Below the pieces are notes generated by a model that was not told the DNA's origin, did no database searches, and saw nothing but the letters and a program-made list of their open reading frames with translations. DNA of 64,000 nt, taken from Pseudophaeobacter sp. EL27 (GTDB lineage: Bacteria; Pseudomonadota; Alphaproteobacteria; Rhodobacterales; Rhodobacteraceae). The stretch is from assembly GCF_900313025.1 (NCBI RefSeq), contig NZ_OMPQ01000002.1, positions 248,001-312,000 of the forward strand. Reading direction: 5' to 3'. The translations under genes were made by a program, and so were the position numbers. Position 1 is the first letter of the stretch. Each line of letters starts with the position of its first letter. This document shows positions 26,548 through 37,528 of the stretch, piece after piece.

Positions 26548-26628
26548 GCGCCGCGCGTCAGCGCGGCGCCACCCCCAACAAAAAAGGGACATCCCTCGGG
26601 ATGTCTCGGAATTGGCGGGAGCACCACC
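26548..26628 (-). repeat. Intergenic repeat family, copy B-reverse
   Basis: An inverted copy facing B-forward. Read on the minus strand it has GTGCTCCCGCC, the variable hairpin GACATCCC-ga-GGGATGTC (26589-26606), a GTTGGGGGTGG arm and the GC-rich hairpin CGCCGCGC-tga-CGCGCGGCG. It lies between polA and DUF2798. Confidence 0.72.
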
Positions 26629-26681
26629 GACACAATAAACCAACTTCCCGATTGCGGAGCTGCAGACCGGCCTCACAGGTC

Positions 26682-26918
26682 TTACTCTGAAGGGGAGGGC
26701 TTTACCCAAGTCGCGACCAGTCGGCGCACGCCCGGTCCTGCGAATAGCACCACAACAAAGGCAATCGGCCAGCCAAAGAACCAGGCACTCAGCCAGGTTG
26801 AAACAACCTGATCGCCCAGACCAACCGTTTTGACGGAAGCCACCAGAGTCACGATACAGGACATCAGCCCCGAGAGGATAAAACCAACAACTGCGGGGGC
26901 AAGGCGGGCAGGGATCAT
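26682..26918 (-). CDS. DUF2798 family small membrane protein
   Basis: 78 residues with two predicted transmembrane helices (PAVVGFILSGLMSCIVTLVA and WLSAWFFGWPIAFVVVLFA) and a basic C-terminal end (GPGVRRLVATWVK). It fits DUF2798, small inner-membrane proteins of unknown function with the ILSGLMS and W...W...F pattern. It is convergent with polA across the repeat-rich region. Confidence 0.8.
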   Translation of the reverse strand: MIPARLAPAVVGFILSGLMSCIVTLVASVKTVGLGDQVVSTWLSAWFFGWPIAFVVVLFAGPGVRRLVATWVKPSPSE

Positions 26919-27019
26919 TACATCTGTCCTTGATCAAGCATCGGAGTCTTCACCTCAGGCATATGCCCGCGGTCACTGCGCAATATACATTCCAATAACA
27001 ATATGTAAATACTCAAACC

Positions 27020-27778
27020 TCACTCCACCAACATCCAGCCCAGGCTGTCCTCGGTCCGCAGGGTGGATGGGGTGTATTCCGCGCTCACCCAGCCGCGGTA
27101 GCCGCTGTCATCGATGGCTTGAAACAGGGTAGCGAAATCTACTGGTCCGGTTCCCGGCTCACAGCGACTGGGCGCCGCTCCGATCTGTACATGCACCGCC
27201 TGTTTGCCAAAACTCTCCCAGACCTGGGCCGCATCGCCGTGGATCATCTGGGCATGATAGGCATCATACTGCAGCCCTACATTGGGTCGATTCACCGCCT
27301 CCAGAACCTCGGCTGCAAGGTTGTAATCATCCAGAAAATAGCCCGGCTGATCGCCGGCGTTCAATGGCTCGATGGAAATGCGCTGTTTTGGGGCAAAATC
27401 CGCCGCCCAGCGCAGGTTGGTGATAAAGGTATCACGGGCTTCATCGCCCTTAGCATAGCCGGCCATGACATGGATGAGGCCCACATTCAGCATCTCGCCG
27501 TAGCGCAGCACCCGGCGGATGTCGCGCTGGAACCGATCCACCCCGTCCGGCAGCGCCGCATAGCCCGGCTCACCGCCAGTATAATTGGGCGGTGGCGCGT
27601 TGATCAGCACCAGCTCCAACCCATTGGAGAGCAGGGCCCGCTGGGTCTCCTTGGCGGCATACTCATAGGGCGACAGGATCTCCACTGCCGTGAACCCTGC
27701 ATTTGCAGCCGCGGCAAAACGATCCAGGTAGGGCAGCTCTGCAAAGAGCATTGATATATTTGCCGCAAATCGTGGCAT
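27020..27778 (-). CDS. hyi: Hydroxypyruvate isomerase family protein
   Basis: A 252-residue TIM-barrel (xylose-isomerase-like) enzyme that interconverts hydroxypyruvate and tartronate semialdehyde; close relatives (OtnI) act on 2-oxo-tetronates. Typical motifs are the N-terminal FAANISMLFAELPYLDRF, INAPPPNY, IHVMAGYAKG, the metal-ligand segment SIEPLN and LQYDAYHAQ, with YRGWVSAEY at the C-terminus. Length is normal. It lies downstream of DUF1285 in the same direction with a 132-bp gap. Confidence 0.9.
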   Translation of the reverse strand: MPRFAANISMLFAELPYLDRFAAAANAGFTAVEILSPYEYAAKETQRALLSNGLELVLINAPPPNYTGGEPGYAALPDGVDRFQRDIRRVLRYGEMLNVGLIHVMAGYAKGDEARDTFITNLRWAADFAPKQRISIEPLNAGDQPGYFLDDYNLAAEVLEAVNRPNVGLQYDAYHAQMIHGDAAQVWESFGKQAVHVQIGAAPSRCEPGTGPVDFATLFQAIDDSGYRGWVSAEYTPSTLRTEDSLGWMLVE

Positions 27779-27910
27779 GTCAGAGGCCTCCTGTCTGTCG
27801 TCGCCAATGGTCTAGCCCCAACGCGACCTTCCAGCCAAGCAGAGAAAACAACGCATTTTTTCTAACCTACGATGCCCCGCCATAACCAGGGTGGCCCTAA
27901 GGGCGTTACA

Positions 27911-28510
27911 TCAGGGCAATTCATCCGAGGGGATCACTGGAAAGAATTCGCCACCCGACCAGAGCCCAAACCAATCCTCGTGATGGCATCCCAGCTCCAC
28001 CAGCCGATAAAAACTCTTGCGATCAATCAGCGCCTCCAGGTCGCTGCGCACCAGAACATAGGGGGAGGGCTCACCGGTCTCAGCGTTGCGCTCCACCCGA
28101 ATCGGATGATCCGGCCCCGCCAGCATCTGATCACCCACATGGGTGGTAAACTGCAGCTGCTGCGTTTCGCCTGTGCCACTGACCTCAAAATCCACCGCCA
28201 CAAAGGGGGCATCGTCCACGGTGATGCCGACCTTCTCCACCGGGGTGACCAGGAAATATTTGCCCTCTTCCCGTTTTAGGATCGAAGAAAACAGCTTGAC
28301 CAGTTCAAAGCGCCCAATGGGCGTACCAAGATAGAACCAGGTGCCATCCCGGGCGATCCGCATGTCCAGGTCACCGCAAAAGGGCGGGTTCCACAGATGC
28401 ACCGGCGGCAATCCGCCGCGTACCCCGGCCTTGCCTGCCGCCTGGATCGAAGCCGCAAGCCCATCTGCCGATGGTGTCACAGTTTTTTGTCCACTCATTG
28501 CTTTTGCCAT
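27911..28510 (-). CDS. DUF1285 domain-containing protein
   Basis: 199 residues from ATG 28510, with GAGGGAA just upstream; ATG 28498 is an alternative. It is a soluble protein of DUF1285, with PPVHLWNPPFCGDLDMRI, GTWFYLGTPIGR, LVTPVEKVGI and DAPFVAVD all characteristic. The fold pairs two similar beta domains; the function is unknown. It is divergent from moxR across only about 50 bp, so the two promoters must overlap. Confidence 0.88.
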   Translation of the reverse strand: MAKAMSGQKTVTPSADGLAASIQAAGKAGVRGGLPPVHLWNPPFCGDLDMRIARDGTWFYLGTPIGRFELVKLFSSILKREEGKYFLVTPVEKVGITVDDAPFVAVDFEVSGTGETQQLQFTTHVGDQMLAGPDHPIRVERNAETGEPSPYVLVRSDLEALIDRKSFYRLVELGCHHEDWFGLWSGGEFFPVIPSDELP

Positions 28511-28562
28511 TTCCCTCAACCGCGATAGAGTAAGAGCATATATCCGCCGCGAAAGGAATGTC

Positions 28563-29566
<1,004 letters not shown>

Positions 29567-29570
<4 letters not shown>

Positions 29571-30478
29571 CCCAGTTCGCCGCCCCCAAAACTGTCACGT
29601 CTACTACCGAGGCAGTTCAATTGCGCAGCAGTGCCGAAACTGCCGCCAGTGCGCTGCCGCCGCTTTTGGTGCAGGCGCAGCAACTGGCCGGCTCGGTGCT
29701 AGGCGGCGATCACGGGCGGCGGCGCGCAGGCTTGGGCGATGATTTCTGGCAGTACCGCCCGCTGCAACAGGGCGACAGTCGCCGCATGATTGATCACCGC
29801 CGCTCTGCCCGGGGCGACCAGCAGTTTGTCCGTGAACGCGAATTGCAGATTGCCCAGACGGTGCATCTTTGGATCGATCAGGGCGCCTCGATGCGCTTTG
29901 CCTCAACGCCCGCCCTGCCCCGCAAGATTGACCGAGCCCGACTGATCGGGCTTGCCCTGTCAATCCTGATGCTGCGCGGCGGGGAACGGGTTGGCCTCAC
30001 CGGGGGCAACCTGCCGCCACGGCGGGGCAATCTACAGATCCTGCGCCTTGCAGATGCACTGAGCGCTGATGATAGCCAGGACTATGCCCCACCTGAGGAC
30101 CGCGCTATGGCACCCCATGCCCGCGCCCTGTTCATTTCTGATTTTCTGGGCCCGTTTGAACCGCTGGAACGCGCCCTCGCCAAAGCGGCGGATCGCGGCG
30201 TGCATGGCGTGTTGCTGCAGGTACTGGACCCTGCCGAGGAACGCTTTCCCTTTGCCGGGCGTACCCGATTTGAAAGCGTTAGTGGCGCGCTTACTCATGA
30301 AACACTCAAGGCCGCATCACTGCGCGATGAATACCTGGAACGCCTGGCCGAGCGTCGCGATGCGCTGGAGCGGTTGTGTCGCGTGGCAGGCTGGCGGATG
30401 GGACAGCATCACAGCAGTGATCCGGCGCTTGTCGCCCTGATGTGGCTCTATCACGCGATGGATCGGGGTCAGATATGA
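29567..30478 (+). CDS. DUF58 domain-containing protein
   Basis: A 303-residue cytoplasmic protein. The DUF58 signature is clear: DDFWQYRPLQQGDSRRMIDH followed by RRSARGDQQFVRERE, then a vWA-like fold (VHLWIDQGASM). It is the usual partner of MoxR ATPases. It overlaps moxR by 4 bp upstream and the DUF4159 gene by 4 bp downstream, consistent with a stoichiometric complex. Confidence 0.93.
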
Positions 30479-33279
30479 CAATGATTGGTGGTCTTGGCTT
30501 TACCGCACCCTGGCTTTTGCTGGGGCTGCTGGTGCTGCCGTTGCTGTGGATCCTGTTGCGGGCAGTGCCCCCGGCGCCGCGCAAACAGATCTTTCCCGCC
30601 GTAACACTGTTGCTGGGTCTCGCGGATAAGGACAGCCAATCCGATCGCACCCCTTGGTGGCTGTTGCTGCTGCGGCTCATGGCGGTGGCAGCCGCGATCC
30701 TGGGCTTTGCCGGGCCGGTGCTGAACCCAACCCGCGATATCGCCGGGTCCGGCCCGCTGGTGCTGGTGCTGGATGGCACCTGGGCCGGGGCCACAGGCTG
30801 GCAGGAAACCAGCAAACAGATCAGCGCCCGCCTGGAAGAGGCGGGCCGCGCCAACCGACCCGTGGCGCTGCTACAGCTCTCCGCCCCCAAGGCGCTACAA
30901 TTCCAGGCTGCGACCACCTGGCAACAACAATTGCCCGGCCTGCAGCCGCAGCCCTGGCAGCCCACTGCGGACCAGATCGCCAGTGCCAGCGCCCATCTCG
31001 CCGCCAGTGCAGAGCCTTTCGACAGCCTCTGGTTCAGCGATGGGTTGACCTATGCGGGGCAACAGGAAATCATCAAGGCCTTGAAGGCTCGCGGGGAGGT
31101 CACGGTGATCTCTTCCGGTCTGCCGGTGTTGGGGCTATTACCCCCAGTGGCCAAAGACGGCGCGCTGGAGATCTCGCTTTTGCGCAGCCAGCCGGGCGAG
31201 GCCACCTTGCCGGCACGTACAGTCCAGGTACAGGCGCGGGGCCGCGATCCCGGCGGCACCCACCGCACCCTGGCACAGGTCACGGCGCAGTTTGATGTCG
31301 GCGCCACACAGGCGAGCCTGCAACTCGCCCTGCCGGCAGAGCTGCGGGCCAGAATTGAACGGTTTGAGCTGCCGGACCAGCGCTCTGCCGGGGCTGTGGC
31401 GCTCAGTGATGACAGCCTGCGGCGGCGCGAGGTGGCGCTGATTTCTTCCGCCGCTCAGGATGAGGGGCTGGCCTTGCTGTCACCGCTGCACTACCTGCGC
31501 CAGGCCTTGACCCCCACGGCTGATCTGATCGAGGGCAGCCTGGGAGATATCCTGCCCGCCAACCCGGATGTGATTGTGCTGGCCGATGTGGCGCGGATCG
31601 CCCCCGATACCCAAGCAGATCTGGTAACTTGGGTCGAGGCAGGCGGTATGCTGCTGCGCTTTGCCGGGCCACGTCTGGCCTCCAGCGATACCGCCCGTGA
31701 AGCCGAAGAGCTGCTGATGCCCGTCCGCCTGCGCATTGGTGGGCGCAGCATTGGCGGCGCCATGAGCTGGGGTGAGCCCAAAATTCTTGCGCCCTTTGCT
31801 GAGGGCTCGCCCTTCTTTGGTCTCCCCATCCCGGCGGAGGTCGCCGTCTCGTCGCAGGTAGTCGCCCAGCCCGATCCCAGCCTCGCCGCGCGCACCATTG
31901 CCGCGCTGGAAGATGGCACGCCTTTGGTCACCCGCAAGGCCCTGGGACAGGGGCAGGTGGTTCTGTTCCATGTCACCGCCAATGCGGAATGGAGCAGCCT
32001 GCCGATCTCCGGTCTGTTTGTGCGCATGTTGGAGCGACTTGCCGTCTCCTCCGCCGCAAAACCGCCTGAGGCACAAAGCCTCGAAGGCACCACATGGCGG
32101 CCCGTCACCGTGTTGGACGGCTTTGGCCGCAGCGCTGAGGCCTCGACCCTGCCTGGGGTCTCCGGTCCGGACCTGATCGAACAACCCGCCGGGCCAGCGC
32201 TACGTCCTGGCCTCTATCAAAGTGACAGCCGCAGCCTGGCCCGCAATGCACTGGCGCAGGGCGATCTACTGACCGCCGCCAGCTGGGGCAGCGATGTTAC
32301 CCTGGCCGGATACAACAAGAGCCAGCAGCGGGCTTTGGCCGGGGTCCTGCTGGGGCTTGCGCTCGTTTTGCTGAGCCTGGATGTGGTAGCGACACTGCTG
32401 ATCAGTGGCCTGCTGACCCGCCCCAAGGGCTTGGCGATGATCGCCCTCGTCTTTGGCGCAGGGCTGGGACTGTCGGGAATGCCCGGTGCCGTTCAGGCCC
32501 AAGAAGCGCAGGAAGAAACAGCCCCTGGCGAACATGTCATCCGCGCGGGCGAGCTGACGCTTGCCCATGTTCTCACCGGTGACGCCAAAACAGACCGTAT
32601 CGCCCTCGCCGGCTTGCGCGGCCTGTCAGATACGCTGTTTTTCCGCACCTCTGTTGAGCCCTCGACACCGGTCAGCATTGATCTGGAGCGGGATGACCTA
32701 GCGCTCTATCCGCTGCTCTACTGGCCCGTCACCGCGACACAACCGCTGCCCTCAGCAAAGGCCTATGAGCGGTTGAACAGCTATTTAGGGTCCGGCGGCA
32801 TGATCCTGTTTGACACCCGCGATGCGGGGCGCGCGGCCAGTGGTACCGCCAGCCCGGCGGCGCGGCGATTGCAGCAATTGGCCCTGCCACTGGATATCCC
32901 GCCACTGGAGCCACTGCCCAGCGATCACGTCCTGACCCGGTCTTTCTATCTGTTGCAGGATTTCCCCGGTCGCCACCCGCGAGGCGCGCTCTGGGTGGAG
33001 GCCTCCCCGGCGGATGCCGAGCAGGTCGAGGGCATTCCCTTTCGCGATCTGAATGATGGGGTGACGCCAGTAGTCATCGGCGGCAATGACTGGGCAGCGG
33101 CCTGGGCGGTGGATGCCAATGGCCGACCAATGCTGCCTGTTGGGCGCGGCTATGCGGGCGAACGCCAGCGTGAGCTTTCCTATCGCTTTGGTGTCAATCT
33201 GGTGATGCATGTGCTCACCGGGAATTACAAATCCGATCAGGTCCATGTGCCGGCCCTGCTGGAACGGCTGGGACAATAG
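30475..33279 (+). CDS. DUF4159 domain-containing membrane protein with BatA-like N-terminus
   Basis: 934 residues from ATG 30475, overlapping DUF58. The N-terminal 90 residues carry the aerotolerance-regulator (BatA) layout with helices at about 8-25 and 58-80. A large periplasmic or lumenal region follows, with two more hydrophobic segments near 620-670, then a signal-like AQAQE boundary. The C-terminal DUF4159 domain (about 690-930) has LYPLLYWPVTA, GGMILFDTRDAG and DHVLTRSFYLL. It probably anchors the MoxR/DUF58 pair to the membrane; the molecular role is unknown. Confidence 0.88.
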   Translation: MTMIGGLGFTAPWLLLGLLVLPLLWILLRAVPPAPRKQIFPAVTLLLGLADKDSQSDRTPWWLLLLRLMAVAAAILGFAGPVLNPTRDIAGSGPLVLVLDGTWAGATGWQETSKQISARLEEAGRANRPVALLQLSAPKALQFQAATTWQQQLPGLQPQPWQPTADQIASASAHLAASAEPFDSLWFSDGLTYAGQQEIIKALKARGEVTVISSGLPVLGLLPPVAKDGALEISLLRSQPGEATLPARTVQVQARGRDPGGTHRTLAQVTAQFDVGATQASLQLALPAELRARIERFELPDQRSAGAVALSDDSLRRREVALISSAAQDEGLALLSPLHYLRQALTPTADLIEGSLGDILPANPDVIVLADVARIAPDTQADLVTWVEAGGMLLRFAGPRLASSDTAREAEELLMPVRLRIGGRSIGGAMSWGEPKILAPFAEGSPFFGLPIPAEVAVSSQVVAQPDPSLAARTIAALEDGTPLVTRKALGQGQVVLFHVTANAEWSSLPISGLFVRMLERLAVSSAAKPPEAQSLEGTTWRPVTVLDGFGRSAEASTLPGVSGPDLIEQPAGPALRPGLYQSDSRSLARNALAQGDLLTAASWGSDVTLAGYNKSQQRALAGVLLGLALVLLSLDVVATLLISGLLTRPKGLAMIALVFGAGLGLSGMPGAVQAQEAQEETAPGEHVIRAGELTLAHVLTGDAKTDRIALAGLRGLSDTLFFRTSVEPSTPVSIDLERDDLALYPLLYWPVTATQPLPSAKAYERLNSYLGSGGMILFDTRDAGRAASGTASPAARRLQQLALPLDIPPLEPLPSDHVLTRSFYLLQDFPGRHPRGALWVEASPADAEQVEGIPFRDLNDGVTPVVIGGNDWAAAWAVDANGRPMLPVGRGYAGERQRELSYRFGVNLVMHVLTGNYKSDQVHVPALLERLGQ

Positions 33280-33290
33280 GGGCGGATTTG

Positions 33291-35348
33291 ATGACACAGA
33301 CTATTCTCTTTGATCCGCTGCTGCCCTGGCCCGTGATTTGGGCTCTGGCGGTACTGGTCCTGGCCAGCCTGACCCTGGCGCTGTGGCGGCGGTTGCCGGG
33401 CTGGGGGCCGCGGGGGTTGGCCGCCCTCTGCCTGCTCGGCGCCCTGAGTGGCCCGCTGCGCCAAACCGAGGACCGCGCGCCGCTCAGCGATATCGTTTTG
33501 GTAGCGGTGGACAACACTGCCAGTCAGCAGCTCTCGGATCGTGAGGCACAGCTGGACGAGGCCCGTACCGGGTTGGAACAGCTACTCGATGCCCGCCCCA
33601 ATACCGAGACCCGCTGGATCACCGTCGAGGATGGCGCAGGCGACAGCGGCACCGCCCTGATGCAGGCCCTGTCGCAGGCCTTGGCGGATGAGCCGCAGGG
33701 GCGTGTGGCCGGCATTATTGCCCTCTCAGATGGTCAGGTGCATGACGCCGACCATACCATCGATCTGCCCGCGCCGATGCATCTGCTGATGACCGGCAGG
33801 CAGGGCGATTGGGACCGACGCCTGATCCTGCGCAATGCCCCGGCCTTTGCCATTATCGGTGAACCCGTCACCCTGACCCTGCGGATTGAGGACCAGGGCG
33901 CCGCCCCTGCAAATCAGCGTCAGGCGCCGCTGGAGATCTCCATTGATGGCGCTGCGCCGCAGCGCTTTAACCTGCCACTTGGGGTCGATTTTGACCTGCC
34001 GCTCACCCTGCCGCATGGGGGGCGCAATGTGATCCGCTTTGCCACGCCCGAAATCGACGGCGAGCTCACCGATCGCAACAATGCCGCCCTGGTGCAGATC
34101 AATGGGGTGCGCGACCGGCTGCGGGTGCTGCTGGTCTCGGGCGAGCCCCATGCCGGCGGGCGCACCTGGCGCAACCTGCTGAAATCCGACAGCTCGGTTG
34201 ATCTGGTGCATTTCACCATCCTGCGACCACCGGAAAAACAGGACGGGGTGCCAGTAGATGAGCTGTCGCTTATCGCTTTTCCCACCCGCGAGCTGTTTCT
34301 GGAAAAGATCGAAGACTTTGATCTGATCATCTTTGACCGCTACAAACGCCGCGGCATCCTGCCAGCGATCTATCTGGATAATGTGGCCAATTACGTCGAA
34401 CAGGGCGGTGCCGTTCTGGTGGCGGCGGGGCCGGATTTTGCCAGTGCAGACTCGATCTATCGCTCGCCACTGGCGCGAGTGCTGCCGGCCGCCCCCACCG
34501 CGCGGGTGCTGGAACAGGCCTATCGCCCCGCCGTGACCGAAGCAGGCCATCGCCACCCGGTGACCGCAGGGCTGGACCCTCACCGGCAAGAGGGCACAAC
34601 CCCCTGGGGCAGCTGGCTGCGCCAGATCGAGCTTGCCGCCGCTCAGGGCCATGTCCTGATGGAAGGGGTTGAGGCCCGCCCACTGCTGGTGCTGAACCGC
34701 GTGGCGGCGGGGCGCGTCGCGCTTTTGGCCTCGGATCATGCCTGGCTCTGGAGTCGCGGCTACCAAGGGGGCGGGCCACAGTTGGAACTGCTGCGCCGCC
34801 TGGCCCATTGGATGATGAAAGAGCCTGAGCTGGAAGAAGAGATGCTCTGGGCCGAGGTCACCGGCCAGACCATGCAGGTCTTTCGCCGCCGGATGAGTGG
34901 CGACGCGGGCCCGCTTACCGTGACGGGTCCCGATGGCAGCGTGACCAGCCTGCCGATGCAGGAGCGCGCTCCGGGGCTGTGGGAGGCGAGTTATACCGGC
35001 GCGGAACCCGGGCTTTACCGGCTTGGCGAAGGCACTGCAGATGCGGTTGTTGGCCTTGGCCCGGCCGCCCCGCGGGAGTTTCAGCAAACCATCGCAACTG
35101 CCGATCTGCTCAGCCCGGTTCTGGCGCCCCTGCGCGGTGGTGCCCTGGCGCTGGAAGAGGGCTTGCCCCGGCTGCGCGAAGTGAGCGCTGGTCGCCCTGC
35201 CTCTGGGCGCGGCTGGATCGGGCTGACGCCACGCGCCGCTTACGAGACCCGCTCGGTCTCGCAAACGGCACTGCTGCCTGCCTGGCTGGGCCTGTTGCTG
35301 GCGGCGGGTTTTGTCATTGCCGGCTGGCTATGGGAAGGGCGGCGCTAA
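33291..35348 (+). CDS. Large membrane-anchored protein of the MoxR cluster
   Basis: 685 residues from ATG 33291, 11 bp after the DUF4159 gene; TTG 33288 is also in frame. There are two N-terminal helices (about 12-28 and 40-55), a vWA-like segment (DIVLVAVDNTAS), then a class I glutamine-amidotransferase-like fold (RLRVLLVSGEPHAGGRTWR through VLVAAGPDF). A C-terminal transmembrane helix (LLPAWLGLLLAAGFVIAGWLW) ends in basic residues. Similar proteins close this operon in other alphaproteobacteria; the function is unknown. It is convergent with pbpC, 20 bp apart. Confidence 0.8.
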   Translation: MTQTILFDPLLPWPVIWALAVLVLASLTLALWRRLPGWGPRGLAALCLLGALSGPLRQTEDRAPLSDIVLVAVDNTASQQLSDREAQLDEARTGLEQLLDARPNTETRWITVEDGAGDSGTALMQALSQALADEPQGRVAGIIALSDGQVHDADHTIDLPAPMHLLMTGRQGDWDRRLILRNAPAFAIIGEPVTLTLRIEDQGAAPANQRQAPLEISIDGAAPQRFNLPLGVDFDLPLTLPHGGRNVIRFATPEIDGELTDRNNAALVQINGVRDRLRVLLVSGEPHAGGRTWRNLLKSDSSVDLVHFTILRPPEKQDGVPVDELSLIAFPTRELFLEKIEDFDLIIFDRYKRRGILPAIYLDNVANYVEQGGAVLVAAGPDFASADSIYRSPLARVLPAAPTARVLEQAYRPAVTEAGHRHPVTAGLDPHRQEGTTPWGSWLRQIELAAAQGHVLMEGVEARPLLVLNRVAAGRVALLASDHAWLWSRGYQGGGPQLELLRRLAHWMMKEPELEEEMLWAEVTGQTMQVFRRRMSGDAGPLTVTGPDGSVTSLPMQERAPGLWEASYTGAEPGLYRLGEGTADAVVGLGPAAPREFQQTIATADLLSPVLAPLRGGALALEEGLPRLREVSAGRPASGRGWIGLTPRAAYETRSVSQTALLPAWLGLLLAAGFVIAGWLWEGRR

Positions 35349-35368
35349 ACGGCAAAGCAGCCGTTGGC

Positions 35369-37528
35369 CTAAGGATGCGGCCTGTCGATCTCAATATCGA
35401 CGCTCACGCTGTGACCGGCGCTATCCAGCACCACAAGATTGGCAAAACCGGGTCCTGGGTTTGGCACCTCAAACTCCCGCCGACGCTGCCCCTTGGCCAG
35501 AACCCGGCCATCGGCCAGCAGGGCAAAGGGCGCCGTGCCACCGCGCAGCTTCACCACCAGCGGCTGCCCTTCCAGTGCCAATCCGGCCCCATTTGGCGGG
35601 AACAAGACCTGCGGCGCGGCAGCGCTCTGGGCAAAGACAGCATCGCGTGGGCGAAAGCGGCGCAGGGGCAGGGGCAGTTCTGCCGCGCCGAGGATCAGGG
35701 TCGCCGCTGGCGGTGGCGGCGGGACGGCAATTTCGGGTTTGAGCCGGCCAAAGGCCTCAAACAGCACTGGCGCTGCCAGATCACCGCCAAAGGCCCCCGG
35801 CACCGGGGTGCCATCGGCACGGCCCATCCAGACACCAATCACATGCTGCCCGTCCCAGCCAATCGCCCAGGCATCTCGGTGACCATAGGATGTCCCGGTC
35901 TTATAGGCCAGCACCCCGGCCCGGGCCCCGGGAGGTGGCGCCAACCCACGCAGGATATCCCCAAGCTGCCAGGCAGCGACCGGCGACATCATCCGGGGCA
36001 ATTCAGTAGGGCTGCTGGCCTGATCAGCGCGCAGGCGCGGCCCCTGCCCCCCTGCGGCAATACCGGCATAGAGCTGCACCAGATCCTGCAGTGAGGTGCC
36101 AATTCCCCCCAGGCTGATGGCCAGTCCCGGCTTTCCCCCCGGTAGTTTAGGCAGGGCGCCGCCACGCCGCATCACCGCCAAAAGCTGCGCCGGACCAATC
36201 TCTCGCGTCAGGCGCACCACCGGGATATTCAGCGACAGTTGCAGCGCCTCACGCACCCGCAGATCACCGCGAAACTGCCCGTCAAAATTCTGCGGCGCAT
36301 AGCCCTCAAAATCCACCGGCCCGTCATGGATCAGGCTTTCGGGATGGATCAGACCCGCGTCAAAACCCAAGCCATAGATCAGCGGTTTCAGCGTGGAGCC
36401 CGGTGACCGTGCGGCCTGGGTCATATCGACAAACCCCTGGCGGGCGCTGTCCTCATAAGAGGGCGAGCCAACCGAGGCCAGGACCTCGCCGCTGTGATGA
36501 TCCACCGCCAACAGCGCTGCCGAGACCCGCGTGCCAGCCCTGCGCGCGGCCTCTGCCACCAGAGCCTCCATCTTGGCCTGCACCTGCGCATCCACTGTTG
36601 CCGCAAGACGCGAAACGCCAGGGCGCGCCGCCAAAAGCCGATCCGACAGATGCGGGGCCAGACGCGGAAACCCCTGCATCCGGCGCGGCAAGGGTGCCTG
36701 TCGCGCGATATCGACCTCTGACGTGCTCAACAGACCTGCTTGTTCCAGCCGTGCAAGGACCCGGTCACGGGCGGCAGCAGAGGCTGCATGTGCACGATCC
36801 GGTCGACGGCGCTCAGGCGATTGCGGCAGGGCAATCAGCAGGGCCGCCTGCGATGGAGTGAGCCGATTGGGCGGTTTGCCAAACCAGGCGTAGCTCGCCG
36901 CCCGGATCCCTTCAAGATTGCCGCCATAGGGCGCATGGGTCAGGTAAAGCGACAGGATCTGCTGCTTGGAGAGCCTGCGCTCCAGCGCCAGTGCCAGACG
37001 GATCTGGCGCAGCTTGCCCGCCCAGGCCCCCGTGGTGCCATCCTCCAGCAGACGGGCCAGCTGCATGGTCAGGGTTGAACCGCCTGAGATCGTGCGGCCA
37101 TGCCACAGCGCCTGCCCAGCCGCCCGCAACATCGCCAGGAGATCTACCCCAGCATGAGAGTAGAACCGCTTGTCCTCATAGGCGATCAGCATGGCGATAA
37201 AATCCGGATCCACCTGCGCCAGCTGTGGAGCCATGCGCCAGATGCCATCGCCCACCGGATAGACCCGCATGAGCGCCCCGTTGCGGTCCAGAACCTCGGT
37301 CGAGGTTTCAGCCAACGTCATCGGCAGCGCTGTGTCGCGGATCCATTGGTCAATGCGCTGCAGGCCCGTGCCAACAATGGCCAAGACGACTGCCAAGGCA
37401 AAGCCCCGCTGCCAAAGCCCCCATCGCGCAGGCCGCCCTCTCTGTCGCTCTGTGCCCTGTCTGGTCCATGAGCCAAGGCGCGCAACAGGCGCGGTCAGGC
37501 GCGCCCATTGCATGAGGCGGCGGATCAC
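35369..37528 (-). CDS. pbpC: Penicillin-binding protein 1C
   Basis: A 719-residue bifunctional PBP. It has one N-terminal membrane anchor (about 43-60), a GT51 glycosyltransferase with EDKRFYSHAGVD and GGSTLTMQLARLL, and a transpeptidase with SPGSTLKP (Ser-x-x-Lys), SLN and KTGTS. A C-terminal BiPBP_C domain (about 630-719) is present. It polymerises and cross-links peptidoglycan in the periplasm. Its start overlaps the stop of the alpha-2-macroglobulin gene by 4 bp. This pairing is widely conserved and thought to protect and repair the wall after protease attack. Confidence 0.96.
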   Translation of the reverse strand: MIRRLMQWARLTAPVARLGSWTRQGTERQRGRPARWGLWQRGFALAVVLAIVGTGLQRIDQWIRDTALPMTLAETSTEVLDRNGALMRVYPVGDGIWRMAPQLAQVDPDFIAMLIAYEDKRFYSHAGVDLLAMLRAAGQALWHGRTISGGSTLTMQLARLLEDGTTGAWAGKLRQIRLALALERRLSKQQILSLYLTHAPYGGNLEGIRAASYAWFGKPPNRLTPSQAALLIALPQSPERRRPDRAHAASAAARDRVLARLEQAGLLSTSEVDIARQAPLPRRMQGFPRLAPHLSDRLLAARPGVSRLAATVDAQVQAKMEALVAEAARRAGTRVSAALLAVDHHSGEVLASVGSPSYEDSARQGFVDMTQAARSPGSTLKPLIYGLGFDAGLIHPESLIHDGPVDFEGYAPQNFDGQFRGDLRVREALQLSLNIPVVRLTREIGPAQLLAVMRRGGALPKLPGGKPGLAISLGGIGTSLQDLVQLYAGIAAGGQGPRLRADQASSPTELPRMMSPVAAWQLGDILRGLAPPPGARAGVLAYKTGTSYGHRDAWAIGWDGQHVIGVWMGRADGTPVPGAFGGDLAAPVLFEAFGRLKPEIAVPPPPPAATLILGAAELPLPLRRFRPRDAVFAQSAAAPQVLFPPNGAGLALEGQPLVVKLRGGTAPFALLADGRVLAKGQRRREFEVPNPGPGFANLVVLDSAGHSVSVDIEIDRPHP

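Noticed and set aside
33726-35264. 512-codon frame antisense to the last gene of the MoxR cluster
   Set aside because: Shadow of a GC-rich gene: Gln/His/Arg-rich, no family resemblance, and the plus-strand gene is in a tight operon.
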